The position numbers and the translations under genes are program-made. From Desulfurellaceae bacterium bin18 (lineage in GTDB: Bacteria; Desulfobacterota; Binatia; Bin18), in NCBI GenBank assembly GCA_002238415.1, contig MPMI01000018.1, forward strand, positions 1 to 64,000: DNA of 64,000 nt, in the 5' to 3' direction. Under the pieces are notes generated by a model. The model made no database searches. It had not been told where the DNA came from and saw nothing but the letters and a program-made list of their open reading frames with translations. Shown piece by piece: positions 51,170-59,855 of this stretch. Every line of letters starts with the position of its first letter. Within the stretch, counting starts at the first letter, position 1.

Positions 51170-52048
51170 TTAATCCGCCCGTTCCCAGGCCGTCTTCACC
51201 GCCCGACGGGTAAACACCCGGACCATCTCTCGTTTGTAGTCCGCATCGGCGTGCAACTCTGCGACTGGGTCGTGAGCCGACTCATACGCGGCAGCCGCAA
51301 CCACCTCAACAAAGGCGTCGTCCACGGCCTTGCCTGTCAGCGTGTCCTCGATAGCGGTCAAACGGACCGGGACGGGGGCTGCGCCACAGATGCCGACCCG
51401 GATGGACCGACAGGTGTTATCCGGGTTGAGCCTCAGACATGCGCCTGCGCCGACAATGGCAAAGCCGCCCTCTACCCTGGTGAACTTCACGTAGGCCGTA
51501 CCAGTGTCCGAGGGTAGGGCCGGGACGCGAATTTCGGTCAGGACCTCATCCGCGCTCAGACTCGTCGTCATATAATCAACAAAGACGTCTTTGGCGGCAA
51601 CAGTTCGCTCTCCACTTGGGCTAACAATCTGACAGGCTGCATCAAGCAGGACGAGTACGGGCGGATAGTCAGCCGCGGGATCAAAATGGCCAATCGAGCC
51701 GCCCAACGTCCCCCGGTTGCGAACCTGGACATCACCAATACAGGCTGCGGTCTCGCTGAGAATCGGACAGTGGGCTTGCACGACCTCGGATTTGGCCAGG
51801 GCATGATGGGTAGTCCCTGCTCCGATGGCGAGCATATCCCCGTCCTGGCGAATGGAGTCGAGACCGGCAACATGGTTGAGGCTGACGATATGGGCCGGCG
51901 CGACCAGGCCGAGGTTCATGCTTGGCATCAGCGACTGCCCCCCGGCCAGCAGCTTTACGTCTTCACCGTTTTGTACGCACTGGGATAAGAGACGGACGAC
52001 TTCGTCGATCGAGTGTGGCCTATGGAACTGAAAGGGTACGCGTATCAT
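51170..52048 (-). CDS. Molybdenum hydroxylase medium subunit, FAD (CoxM-like)
   Basis: A 292-residue FAD-binding protein. The N-terminal PF00941 domain shows KLLAGGQSLMPSMNLGL and NRGTLGGSIGHFDPAADYP (about 115-133), both FAD contacts. The C-terminal CO-dehydrogenase flavoprotein domain follows from about 180. It accepts electrons from the small subunit. Its ATG overlaps the stop of the large-subunit gene (4 bases). Confidence 0.93.
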   Translation of the reverse strand: MIRVPFQFHRPHSIDEVVRLLSQCVQNGEDVKLLAGGQSLMPSMNLGLVAPAHIVSLNHVAGLDSIRQDGDMLAIGAGTTHHALAKSEVVQAHCPILSETAACIGDVQVRNRGTLGGSIGHFDPAADYPPVLVLLDAACQIVSPSGERTVAAKDVFVDYMTTSLSADEVLTEIRVPALPSDTGTAYVKFTRVEGGFAIVGAGACLRLNPDNTCRSIRVGICGAAPVPVRLTAIEDTLTGKAVDDAFVEVVAAAAYESAHDPVAELHADADYKREMVRVFTRRAVKTAWERAD

Positions 52049-54438
52049 GCGTCCGCCCCTCCGTTAGTGCCATTCTTGGCCGCTTGAATCATGCGCCAGA
52101 CGCGTTGCGGTGTCAGCGGGGTATCGTGAATTCTCACCCCAAAGGGCGCAAGGGCGTTTTCTACCGCGCTGACGATGGTCCCAAATGGGCTGGACACGCC
52201 GGACTCGCCCGCACCTTTGGTGCCGAGTGGCGTGAACGGACTTGGGACTTCCTGGTGGTGAATCTCAACACTCGGCACTTCCACGGCGGTAGGCAGGGTA
52301 TAGTCCATGAACGTCCCGGTCTGGAGTTGGCCGTTGTCATCATAGCTGAGCTGTTCATAGATCAGCCCGCCGAGTCCCTGCGCGACGGCACCCTGAAATT
52401 GTCCTTCGACCAGTAAGGGATTAATGACTGTGCCGCAGTCGTGGACGGTCACATAGCGTAAGAGGGTGATGACGCCGGTTTCAACATCGACCTCAACCAC
52501 GGCCACACAGGCCGCATAGGGGTAGGACGGATAAGTGTTGATCCGGCCCTTGTCATCCGGCACGTGGTGGATATTGCCCATGCGGAAATAGCGTGTGGAC
52601 TCCAAGCCCGGTTCCATATCAAAGGCGTGATGGTCGAAGGCGCGTTTGTGGACGTACTCGGCAATATCGTTGAACGCGACCTCACGGTCAGCCTGCCCCT
52701 TGACGCGGATGCGGCCCTGTTCGCAGTCCAGATCTTCAGGCGCCGTTTCTAACATGCTCGCCGCAACCCGTAGAACCTTATGCTGCACTTCCCGTGCGGC
52801 ATACAGCGAGGCCGAGCCGCCCATGAACAGGCTGCGCGAACTCCAGTTGCCCAGGCCATACGGGCAGGCCTGGGTATCGCCCTGTATGACCCTGACAGTG
52901 CCGAGCGGGACGCCGAGGGTATCCGCCACAATCTGGGCAATGCCGGTTTCATTGCCCGAGCCGGGCGAGGTGACACCGGTCAGGACGGTGACCTGGCCAC
53001 TCGGGCTGACGCGGACGGTGGCGCCTTCATAGCCGCCGATAAAAGAGTCGGGGATGCAGCCGCCTTCGGGCGTGAGTTCAAAGCCCACGCCCATACCGAT
53101 ATGCCGGCCTTGGTCTCGGAGGCGCTGTTGTTCCTCGGCGAAGGTCTGGTAGCCGGCTTTGTCCATGACGTCTTGCAGCGCCTTGACATAATCTCCGCTG
53201 TCCAGGGTGGCGCCCGAGATTTGCACGTAAGGAAACTCGTCTTTGGGTACAAAATTCTTGAGCCGTACCGCGGCGCGGTCCATCCGGACCGTATCGGCGA
53301 CCCGGTCCATGACGCGGTCCATGAGAAATGAGGCGGCCTCCTTGCCGAACCCACGATAGGCATTCCAGGGGCCCTTGTTGGTCACCACGATGGACAGGTC
53401 TACCTCACAGTTCGGGATTTTGTACGGGCCGGGCACGACAAAGGACGCCACATAGGACATACCCCAGCCGGCCAGCGCGGCCAGGGCCCCGACATCGCCG
53501 ATGATACGAACCTTGAGGCCGGTCACGCTTCCGTCTGCCTGGCAGGCGACCGAGAACTTGAGGGTCTGCTCGCGAGCGTGACCGCCGGCCATCAAATGTT
53601 CCGTGCGCTCTTCGATCCATTTGACTGGCTTGCCGGTCCGTTTCGATAGCAGGCAGGCCAGCGGGTCTTCCTGATAGGTCGGAATCTTAACCCCAAACGC
53701 GCCACCCACCTGGGGCTGAATCACCTGGATGTCGTTCTCATCCATCTGCAAGGTGTTGGCCAAGGTTGTGCGCAGGGGATGGGGCGCTTGGGTGGAGACC
53801 CACAGGGTCAGACGTTCGGCGCGGTCGTCATAATGCGCCAGGGCCGCGCGCGGTTCCAGCGGCGTGGCCGTATGGCGGTGCAGGCGAAGGGTATCGTCCA
53901 GGACATGGTCGGCGTCGGCAAAGGCTTGCTCAACATCACCGCCCTGAAAGCGTACATGCATCAGTTCGTTGGTTTCCCATTCGGGATAGAGCAGGGGGGA
54001 ATCCGGCTCCAGAGCCTGTTCGGCATCGATCACCACCGGCAGGTCTGCGTACTCGACTTCGATAAGATTGGCCGCCTCGGTCGCGGCGTGTCTGGTATCG
54101 GCGACCACCGCGGCCACCGGTGTTCCGACATAATGCACCCGGTCAATCGCCAGGCAGTAGATGTCGGTCGTTTTTCCCCCAAAGGCGCTGGGGTTCAACG
54201 TGTGCGGAATAGGCTTGCTCCACTGCTGGATATCCGCCCCGGTGACAACGATACGCACGCCTGGGTGCCGCTGCGCCGCTCCGGTGTCGATGTTGATAAT
54301 CCGGGCGTGGGCATAGGGGCTGCGGACAACGGCCATATAGCCCATGTCCGGCAGACTCACGTCTGCGGTGTATTGTCCCTTGCCGGCCACGAGTTTGGTA
54401 TCCAGGATGCCACTGACCGCACTGCCGATATATGCCAT
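52045..54438 (-). CDS. Molybdenum hydroxylase large subunit (xanthine dehydrogenase/CoxL superfamily)
   Basis: A 797-residue Mo-molybdopterin-cytosine-dinucleotide-type subunit. Domain 1 (about 15-120) precedes the molybdopterin-binding domain (130-790). The active-site loop reads AYRGFGKEA rather than the AYxCSFR of form I CO dehydrogenase, so this is not a true CO oxidiser. The catalytic Glu is Glu745 in GTKGAGESG. Substrates of such enzymes are N-heterocycles, aldehydes or similar; which one here is unknown. It forms an operon with the hydroxyacyl-CoA dehydrogenase upstream, 60 bases away. Confidence 0.93.
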   Translation of the reverse strand: MAYIGSAVSGILDTKLVAGKGQYTADVSLPDMGYMAVVRSPYAHARIINIDTGAAQRHPGVRIVVTGADIQQWSKPIPHTLNPSAFGGKTTDIYCLAIDRVHYVGTPVAAVVADTRHAATEAANLIEVEYADLPVVIDAEQALEPDSPLLYPEWETNELMHVRFQGGDVEQAFADADHVLDDTLRLHRHTATPLEPRAALAHYDDRAERLTLWVSTQAPHPLRTTLANTLQMDENDIQVIQPQVGGAFGVKIPTYQEDPLACLLSKRTGKPVKWIEERTEHLMAGGHAREQTLKFSVACQADGSVTGLKVRIIGDVGALAALAGWGMSYVASFVVPGPYKIPNCEVDLSIVVTNKGPWNAYRGFGKEAASFLMDRVMDRVADTVRMDRAAVRLKNFVPKDEFPYVQISGATLDSGDYVKALQDVMDKAGYQTFAEEQQRLRDQGRHIGMGVGFELTPEGGCIPDSFIGGYEGATVRVSPSGQVTVLTGVTSPGSGNETGIAQIVADTLGVPLGTVRVIQGDTQACPYGLGNWSSRSLFMGGSASLYAAREVQHKVLRVAASMLETAPEDLDCEQGRIRVKGQADREVAFNDIAEYVHKRAFDHHAFDMEPGLESTRYFRMGNIHHVPDDKGRINTYPSYPYAACVAVVEVDVETGVITLLRYVTVHDCGTVINPLLVEGQFQGAVAQGLGGLIYEQLSYDDNGQLQTGTFMDYTLPTAVEVPSVEIHHQEVPSPFTPLGTKGAGESGVSSPFGTIVSAVENALAPFGVRIHDTPLTPQRVWRMIQAAKNGTNGGADA

Positions 54439-54498
54439 GCTGAAGAATCCCTTTTCATCTGTATAGTGCTGGAGCCTAGCGCTATGAGGTTTTCAGTG

Positions 54499-55485
54499 TC
54501 AATGCGGTTTAGCCCGATCTTGTTGCCCTGCTTGCTGTGTCCACTTCTCCGTTTCAACCAAGGCGTGGGCGATCCGTTGGCGTAGGGCGTCAGCCGACTC
54601 TGGTGTCCAGTCATAGAACCCTTTGCCCGTTTTTACCCCAAGCTCGTCCTGGACAACTTTCGCGGAGAGGACCGGCGGGATCTTCTGCGACGTTGTGAGA
54701 TGTGGATACAGCCCTTGCATGGCGGCGGAGATCAAGTCCCAGCCGGCCAGCTCAAAAACCTCAAAAATCCCGGCAACCGCCCAGCGTCGGCCAATACTGT
54801 TCTTCATGGCCGTATCAATATCCTGCGGGCTGGCAATACCGTTTTGCACCATGTAAAGGGCTTCACGCAGCAGCGCACCCTGCAAACGATTGAGAATAAA
54901 GCCCGGCACTTCTTTTTGCACGACGACGGGTCGTTTGCCCACGCTCGTGAGTAATCCGGACAGGGTGTCGAGGGTCTCATCTGACGTGGCCGGCCCACGC
55001 ACAATTTCAACAATGGGAATGAGATAGGGGGGGTTGGCATAGTGCGCGACCAAGACCTTGTCGACGCGCTGCACGGTATGCATGAACTGGCTGGGCATGA
55101 GCGTCGAGGTATTGCTGGCCAGGATGGTATGCGGAGGACAAAGCAGGTCAAGCTGCTCAAAGATGTATCGCTTTAGTTCTCCCTCTTCAAACACAGACTC
55201 AATCACAAGATCGGCATCCTCGACCGCTCCTTTCAGATCAAGCTCGGCCCGAATATGGGACAGGACCGGCCTGGCCCGGTCCTCAGTCAGCGCGCCGAGT
55301 GCGATCAGGCGGGCAAGATTGGCCTGGATATTTTCCTCCGCTCGGGTCAGACTGGCTTGGGTGCGGGCATGCATGGTCACGCGATAGCCGGCCAAGGCAA
55401 ACTCCTGTGCAATACCATGGCCCATTAAGCCTGCGCCAACGACGCTAATGCGTTTGATCGCCTGATCGCTTATGTAATTGCTCAT
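54499..55485 (-). CDS. 3-hydroxyacyl-CoA dehydrogenase family protein
   Basis: A 328-residue NAD-dependent dehydrogenase. The Rossmann motif VVGAGLMGHGIAQEFALAG starts at about 16. LVIESVFEEGELKR, LASNTSTLMPSQF and HYANPPYLIPIVEIVRGP follow, with the catalytic His in the last but one. VVVQKEVPGFILNRLQGALL joins the helical dimerisation domain. It oxidises a 3-hydroxyacyl-CoA, or reduces the keto form, in beta-oxidation-like steps. It is the first gene of the unit leading to the molybdenum hydroxylase. Confidence 0.93.
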   Translation of the reverse strand: MSNYISDQAIKRISVVGAGLMGHGIAQEFALAGYRVTMHARTQASLTRAEENIQANLARLIALGALTEDRARPVLSHIRAELDLKGAVEDADLVIESVFEEGELKRYIFEQLDLLCPPHTILASNTSTLMPSQFMHTVQRVDKVLVAHYANPPYLIPIVEIVRGPATSDETLDTLSGLLTSVGKRPVVVQKEVPGFILNRLQGALLREALYMVQNGIASPQDIDTAMKNSIGRRWAVAGIFEVFELAGWDLISAAMQGLYPHLTTSQKIPPVLSAKVVQDELGVKTGKGFYDWTPESADALRQRIAHALVETEKWTQQAGQQDRAKPH

Positions 55486-55590
55486 GAGTGAGTGATTAGC
55501 GCACTCTTCGCGCTACTCCTAGTGCCGAGGTTATAGCCTCTTTGTCCCAAGCGTGGTTGTATACGGGCGAAAAAATACTGAGGAGACAGT

Positions 55591-56733
55591 ATGACACCAG
55601 CGCTCACCGACATGTTTGGTATCGAATATCCCATTTTTGCCTTCACGCACTGCCGCGACGTTGTTGTCGCAGTCAGTAAGGCTGGTGGACTCGGCGTGCT
55701 GGGGGCCGCGATTCACACCGACGAACGCCTGGAAATCGATCTGCAATGGATAGACGATCAACTCGGCGACATCCCGTATGGCGTAGACCTGATGATGCCG
55801 TCAAATTACGTTGGCGCTGCAACCGGCGGGATGGGTCAAAAGGCACTCCGGGAGTACATCCCGGACGAGCATCGGCAGTTCGTGGAGAAACTCCTGGAGA
55901 ACGCCGGGGTGCCTGCCTTGTCGGAACATCTGACCGCCTCCAAAAAGGAACGTGGCTTACGCTATTCCCAGAAACAGGCCAAAGGTATCGTGGATATCGC
56001 GTCTGAGCACAAGGCCAGGTTTCTGGTGAGCGCGCTCGGCACGCCGCCGGCTTGGGTCACTGAGGCGGCCCATGAGCGGGGCCTCTACGTCGGGGCCTTG
56101 GCCGGCAAGAAAAAGCACGCCGAGCGCCACAAAGCCGCGGGTGTGGACGTGATTATCGCCCAGTCGTACGAGGCCGGGGGACACACCGGAGAGATCGGCG
56201 GCATGGTGCTGATCCCGGAAATTGTGGATGCCGTTGCCCCGACCCCGGTACTCGGCGCCGGCGGCATAGGCAGCGGGCGGCAGATGGCCGCTGCCCTGGC
56301 GCTCGGCGCTCAAGGCGTGTGGTGCGGTTCCGTCTGGTTGACAACGGCCGAGTCCGAACTGGACCGGATGGCCAGGCAAAAGCTGCTGGCCGCGGGGACG
56401 GATGACACGGTGCGAACCCGGTCCATGACGGGCAAACACGCCCGTTTTCTACGCTCCGCCTGGACCGAAGCCTGGGATCGGCCCGACACCCCGGACCCGC
56501 TCAAAACTCCCCTCCAAAGCGTTCTGAATTACGATTCTCTGCGCCGCATCAACCACGCCATGAAGGCCCCCGGTGTCACTCCGGAGTCCGGGGCGTATCA
56601 GTTGTATTCCTATCCCACCGGACAGGGCATCGGCGCGCAAAACAGCGTGCGGGCCACCCGCGACGTCGTGCGGGAAATGGTTGAGGGCTATGTCGAAGCC
56701 ATTGCCAGATTGAATGAACAGCTTGAGAGCTAG
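55591..56733 (+). CDS. Nitronate monooxygenase-family FMN protein
   Basis: A 380-residue TIM barrel of the 2-nitropropane dioxygenase/enoyl-reductase group. It has the N-terminal FGIEYPIFAFTHCRDVVVA, the phosphate-binding AQSYEAGGHTGEIGGMVLIP (about 190-210) with the catalytic-type His, and APTPVLGAGGIGSGRQMAAAL, shown as the FMN loop in part. It may oxidise nitronates or act on an enoyl substrate. AGGAGAC precedes the ATG. It is divergent from the hydroxyacyl-CoA dehydrogenase. Confidence 0.88.
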   Translation: MTPALTDMFGIEYPIFAFTHCRDVVVAVSKAGGLGVLGAAIHTDERLEIDLQWIDDQLGDIPYGVDLMMPSNYVGAATGGMGQKALREYIPDEHRQFVEKLLENAGVPALSEHLTASKKERGLRYSQKQAKGIVDIASEHKARFLVSALGTPPAWVTEAAHERGLYVGALAGKKKHAERHKAAGVDVIIAQSYEAGGHTGEIGGMVLIPEIVDAVAPTPVLGAGGIGSGRQMAAALALGAQGVWCGSVWLTTAESELDRMARQKLLAAGTDDTVRTRSMTGKHARFLRSAWTEAWDRPDTPDPLKTPLQSVLNYDSLRRINHAMKAPGVTPESGAYQLYSYPTGQGIGAQNSVRATRDVVREMVEGYVEAIARLNEQLES

Positions 56734-56756
56734 GCCGCAGTTCCCACCCACGCGTC

Positions 56757-57836
56757 TCAATACCTGCGCATCACCAGCTCGGCAAATTCCGTCAGCATCT
56801 CCCGGTTTGTCTCGGTCGGAGGCAGGACGGTCAGCTCGCGCATACCCGCTTGCTCGGCCGCACGGATGCGTTCGATAATCTCCTCCGGCGTCCCGACCAG
56901 ACTCGTGCCCTGAATCGCTCGGGGCGTCACAAAGCGCCGCTCGGCCGGCACCAGATAGGTGCTGTGGCCGTCGTGGAGTTGGAGATAGCGTTTGTCGGCC
57001 GGGGTCGGCATCTGATCGACGTAGGCGCAGTACTCTTCCCAGGTGTCCTGAAACGCGGGCGGAATGACTTCCTCATTCTTGGTCAACTGATAGACCTCAT
57101 ACACAAAATGGAGTGCTGTGGTGACCCAGGCGCCGCAGGCATTGATGACCCGGTCCGATTCCAGGGTTTCGCCCGGATGTAGAATCACGGCGGCGGTGAC
57201 GGCAGAAACATGAAAGGGGTCCGGCAGGCTGCGTTCGGCCTTGGCCGCGCCTGCCCGGATCAACTCCAAATGACTGCTCAGGGCGCTGGTATCTTCGTAG
57301 AGTAGAGTCGTGACGCCATCCCCGAATTCCCCTGTGAGGCCGAGCGCCCGTGGCCCGTTGGCGGCAACATAAATCGGGATGGGGTCCTCCAGGTTGATAA
57401 AGCGCAGGTCCTGGTGGAGAAAGCGTATCGTGCGGGTGGTGTCACCAAACGTGTAGTCAACCTCTTCTCCGCGCAGGAGGGCGCGCACAACCCGCAGATA
57501 CTCACGGAAGGGTTTGATGCGCATGGGCTTCATCCCCATGACGCGCATGGCGGTATGGCCGGTGCCGAGGCCGAGGAAGACGCGACCCGGCGCAATCTGG
57601 TTAATCGAGGCAATGGAATGGGCCGTGACCGGAGCAATGCGGCTGCCGGGAATCGAGACTCCGCTGCCAATATGAATCCGCGAGGTGTGATGCGCGGCCA
57701 GAGCCAGGGTGGCATAGCAGTCCGACCAGATCATCTGGGAGTCCGGGACCCAGGCGCGGTCATAGCCCAGGTCCTCGGCGTCTTTCACCAATTGCCAATC
57801 ATCGATGCGGGTGGGGAAGATAATACCAAACTGCAT
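56757..57836 (-). CDS. LLM-class F420-type oxidoreductase
   Basis: A 359-residue luciferase-like barrel. It opens MQFGIIFPTRIDDWQLVKDA, has YDRAWVPDSQMIWSD, the HIGSGVSIPGSRIAPVTAHS strand pair and APGRVFLGLGTGHTAMR, a flavin-contact segment of F420-dependent members such as methylene-H4MPT reductase relatives. It is followed on the same strand, after 60 bases in the upstream direction, by the 2-hydroxyacid dehydrogenase, so the two could form one unit. Confidence 0.86.
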   Translation of the reverse strand: MQFGIIFPTRIDDWQLVKDAEDLGYDRAWVPDSQMIWSDCYATLALAAHHTSRIHIGSGVSIPGSRIAPVTAHSIASINQIAPGRVFLGLGTGHTAMRVMGMKPMRIKPFREYLRVVRALLRGEEVDYTFGDTTRTIRFLHQDLRFINLEDPIPIYVAANGPRALGLTGEFGDGVTTLLYEDTSALSSHLELIRAGAAKAERSLPDPFHVSAVTAAVILHPGETLESDRVINACGAWVTTALHFVYEVYQLTKNEEVIPPAFQDTWEEYCAYVDQMPTPADKRYLQLHDGHSTYLVPAERRFVTPRAIQGTSLVGTPEEIIERIRAAEQAGMRELTVLPPTETNREMLTEFAELVMRRY

Positions 57837-57897
57837 AGGTCCTCCTGTGTGCGGATTTAATCAGGCTATGCGTCTCTTTTGGATTGAAGCCGCCGGC

Positions 57898-58935
57898 TCA
57901 ATACACCACCGGGCGGACCAGATTCGGCTCCAGAGTGCGCACGCTGGTCTGCCCGCACAAGGCCAGGTTGGTTTCCAGTTCGTCGCGGAATAATTCGATT
58001 GTCCGGTGTACCCCGGCCGCGCCGTCCGCGGCCAGACCCCACAGCATGGGCCGACCCATGGCAACCAGATTCGCTCCCAAGGCCAGGGCTTTAATGATGT
58101 CCGTGCCCCGCCGAAAGCCGCCATCAATCACGATCTGAGCTCTACCCCCAACCGCTTCGACGATGTCCGGCAAGGCATCAATTGTTGCCAGGGTGGAATC
58201 GAGCTGGCGGCCACCGTGGTTCGACACCCAGATGATTTCGGCTCCGACCTCAACGGCGAGCTTGGCATCTTCCGGGGTGAGGATGCCCTTTAAGCCCAGT
58301 GGAACCGACAGAATGCTTTTGAGCCAAGCCACATCGTCCCAGGTCAGACGGGTCTGATAGTCGAACTCAGGCGGCTGCTCGTTGGGGGCGATTGTCCGTG
58401 CCCGCTGCGGATCAAAACGCAGCTCAACGTCCCGCTCACGGCGGCTATAGGTCTGTACGTCAACCGTCAGGCAGACAGCGTGATAGCCCGAGGCTTCCAC
58501 CCGGGCGAGCAAATCCTGACACCAGGAACGGGGGCCGCTCCAGTAGAGCTGATATATTAAGGGGCCGCGGGCGGCCTGAGTCAGGTCTTCGACCGGCCAA
58601 CCGGTGACCCCGCTCACAAAGGCGAGGTTGCGGCTGGGGCTTGCTCCGCGCACCATTTCGAGGTCGCCTTCCGGATGAAAGAGGACCAGACCGCCCATCG
58701 GCGCGATGGCAAAGGGAGTAGGTAGTTCGAGGCCCAGAAAGGTCGTGCTGATATCGATATGGCGGACATCGCGCAGCACCCGCTGGCGGATAGCCAGACG
58801 CTTGAGCGCCCGGCGGTTGCGACGGCGCGTGGTTTCCGTTTCCGCGCCCCCAGCGCCAAACGCCCACGGTCCAGGTGGCAGAATGGTTTTTGCGGCGCGT
58901 CGAATTTCGCGCAAGGTCATAAAGCGGTGTGGCAT
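57898..58935 (-). CDS. FMN-dependent alpha-hydroxyacid dehydrogenase/oxidase
   Basis: A 345-residue member of the lactate/glycolate/mandelate oxidase family. It has FAIAPMGGLVLFHPEGDLEM, the substrate-orienting YQLYWSGPRS, the flavin lysine in LGLKGILTPEDA, and the catalytic His in SNHGGRQLDSTLAT. IVIDGGFRRGTDIIKALALG binds the FMN phosphate. It oxidises an S-2-hydroxyacid to the 2-oxoacid. It is upstream of the F420-type gene on the same strand. Confidence 0.92.
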   Translation of the reverse strand: MPHRFMTLREIRRAAKTILPPGPWAFGAGGAETETTRRRNRRALKRLAIRQRVLRDVRHIDISTTFLGLELPTPFAIAPMGGLVLFHPEGDLEMVRGASPSRNLAFVSGVTGWPVEDLTQAARGPLIYQLYWSGPRSWCQDLLARVEASGYHAVCLTVDVQTYSRRERDVELRFDPQRARTIAPNEQPPEFDYQTRLTWDDVAWLKSILSVPLGLKGILTPEDAKLAVEVGAEIIWVSNHGGRQLDSTLATIDALPDIVEAVGGRAQIVIDGGFRRGTDIIKALALGANLVAMGRPMLWGLAADGAAGVHRTIELFRDELETNLALCGQTSVRTLEPNLVRPVVY

Positions 58936-59132
58936 GGCAGAGTCCTTTCAGGCGGGCCTTTTTTACTTTCCATACCATACTCTTTCAGAGGCTGCTCGGT
59001 CTCTTTGGCTTTCCCCACTTGGGCCATTCCACAAGGCGGGGGAAGGCGTGATATTTCGGGTCGAGCCCGGCATGACGAGGACGCATCCGGGCGGTAAAGC
59101 GCGTACGCTCAGCCCTGGAGTATCGGGACAAC
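58936..59132. other. Intergenic stretch with no recognisable gene
   Basis: About 200 bases between the hydroxyacid dehydrogenase and the DUF5615 gene. A direct start-to-terminus of no frame has a family match. It contains several GC-rich short palindromes but nothing I can name. Confidence 0.5.
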
Positions 59133-59495
59133 CTATGAAGAAGTGGCCGACGCCGGGCGAATGCATAATCTGCCGGGCTCGGCGGTAATGATCGCTCCAG
59201 CTTCCAAATCCGTACCATGCGTGGTGAGGACTTGAATGCAGACATCTGCTTGTTGACGTGCTGAGAGATTGACGAGGCGAAGAATGCCTGCATGGCGTTG
59301 GCCGCGGACGATAACAAGTTCGCCAAAGTCCTTATCTAAGGTCACGAGGATACGACTGTCACGGAAAGCTCGCCTGAGAATTTCTTCATCGCCGGGGTCT
59401 TCATCCCACTCGCCCGCCCACAGGACATCATGACCAGCGGTTCTTATATCCTGGCGGACTCCGCCCCAGACACAGCTATCAAGCAGAAGCCTCAG
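59133..59495 (-). CDS. DUF5615 PIN-like toxin, lacking a standard start codon
   Basis: A 120-codon frame encoding a typical DUF5615 PIN-like nuclease: LLLDSCVWGGVRQDI at the start, HDVLWAGEWDEDPGDEEIL, then the hallmark VTLDKDFGELVIVRGQRHAGI. The Asp residues of LLLD, DED and DKDF fit a PIN metal site. No ATG, GTG or TTG is in frame between the upstream stop (at about 59507) and residue 51; the expected first codon is a CTG at 59495. It overlaps the stop of the DUF433 partner (CTGA where ATGA would be usual). Either CTG is used or the gene is silenced. The alternative internal GTG at 59345 would drop half the domain. Confidence 0.75.
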   Translation of the reverse strand: MRLLLDSCVWGGVRQDIRTAGHDVLWAGEWDEDPGDEEILRRAFRDSRILVTLDKDFGELVIVRGQRHAGILRLVNLSARQQADVCIQVLTTHGTDLEAGAIITAEPGRLCIRPASATSS

Positions 59496-59743
59496 GCGGG
59501 GGGCTTAACAAAGAATGGCTCGACGCGTTCATGACCAACAAGCTGCCGCGCATAGAGCAGGCAAGCCTAGATGTCTTCCGGCTCAAGCCAAGCATAGCCT
59601 GAAAGTATGGTCTCGGCTGTATCTCCCGCTGCCAGCATACCAAGAACATGCTCGACCGCGAGTCTTCGTCCTCGGACAATAGGCTTGCCGCCGAAGATTT
59701 TTGGATTGATAGTAATACGTTCGAGCAGCTTTGCCTCACTCAT
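59492..59743 (-). pseudogene. DUF433 antitoxin with an in-frame amber stop
   Basis: An 83-codon DUF433 gene starting at the ATG at 59743: MSEAKLLERITINPKIFGGK, VRGRRLAVEHVLGMLAAGDT and YAWLEPEDI, then a TAG at 59567-59569 (codon 59), then ACLLYARQLVGHERVEPFF in the same frame to a TGA at 59492. Family members usually have a Gln, Arg or Lys codon at the TAG place, so a single base change (for example CAG to TAG) explains it. Truncation removes the last helix. It is the cognate partner of the DUF5615 gene just downstream. Confidence 0.75.
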
Positions 59744-59855
59744 GCCGGTCTCCCCAAAACATGCTCCAAGGCTCTCCGTATATTGTTGTCATTGTACTGG
59801 CTCCTGACTCTCGTGCAATGCTTATGCTATGAGACTCTGAAGCGTCTGAGGTTAT

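Noticed and set aside
52045-54438. Aerobic CO dehydrogenase large subunit
   Set aside because: The AYxCSFR loop of form I enzymes is absent (AYRGFGKEA instead).
59567-59569. TAG in the DUF433 gene as pyrrolysine
   Set aside because: Only one case, no structural reason for Pyl at a helix surface in an antitoxin, and no pylT/pylS seen; a point mutation is simpler.
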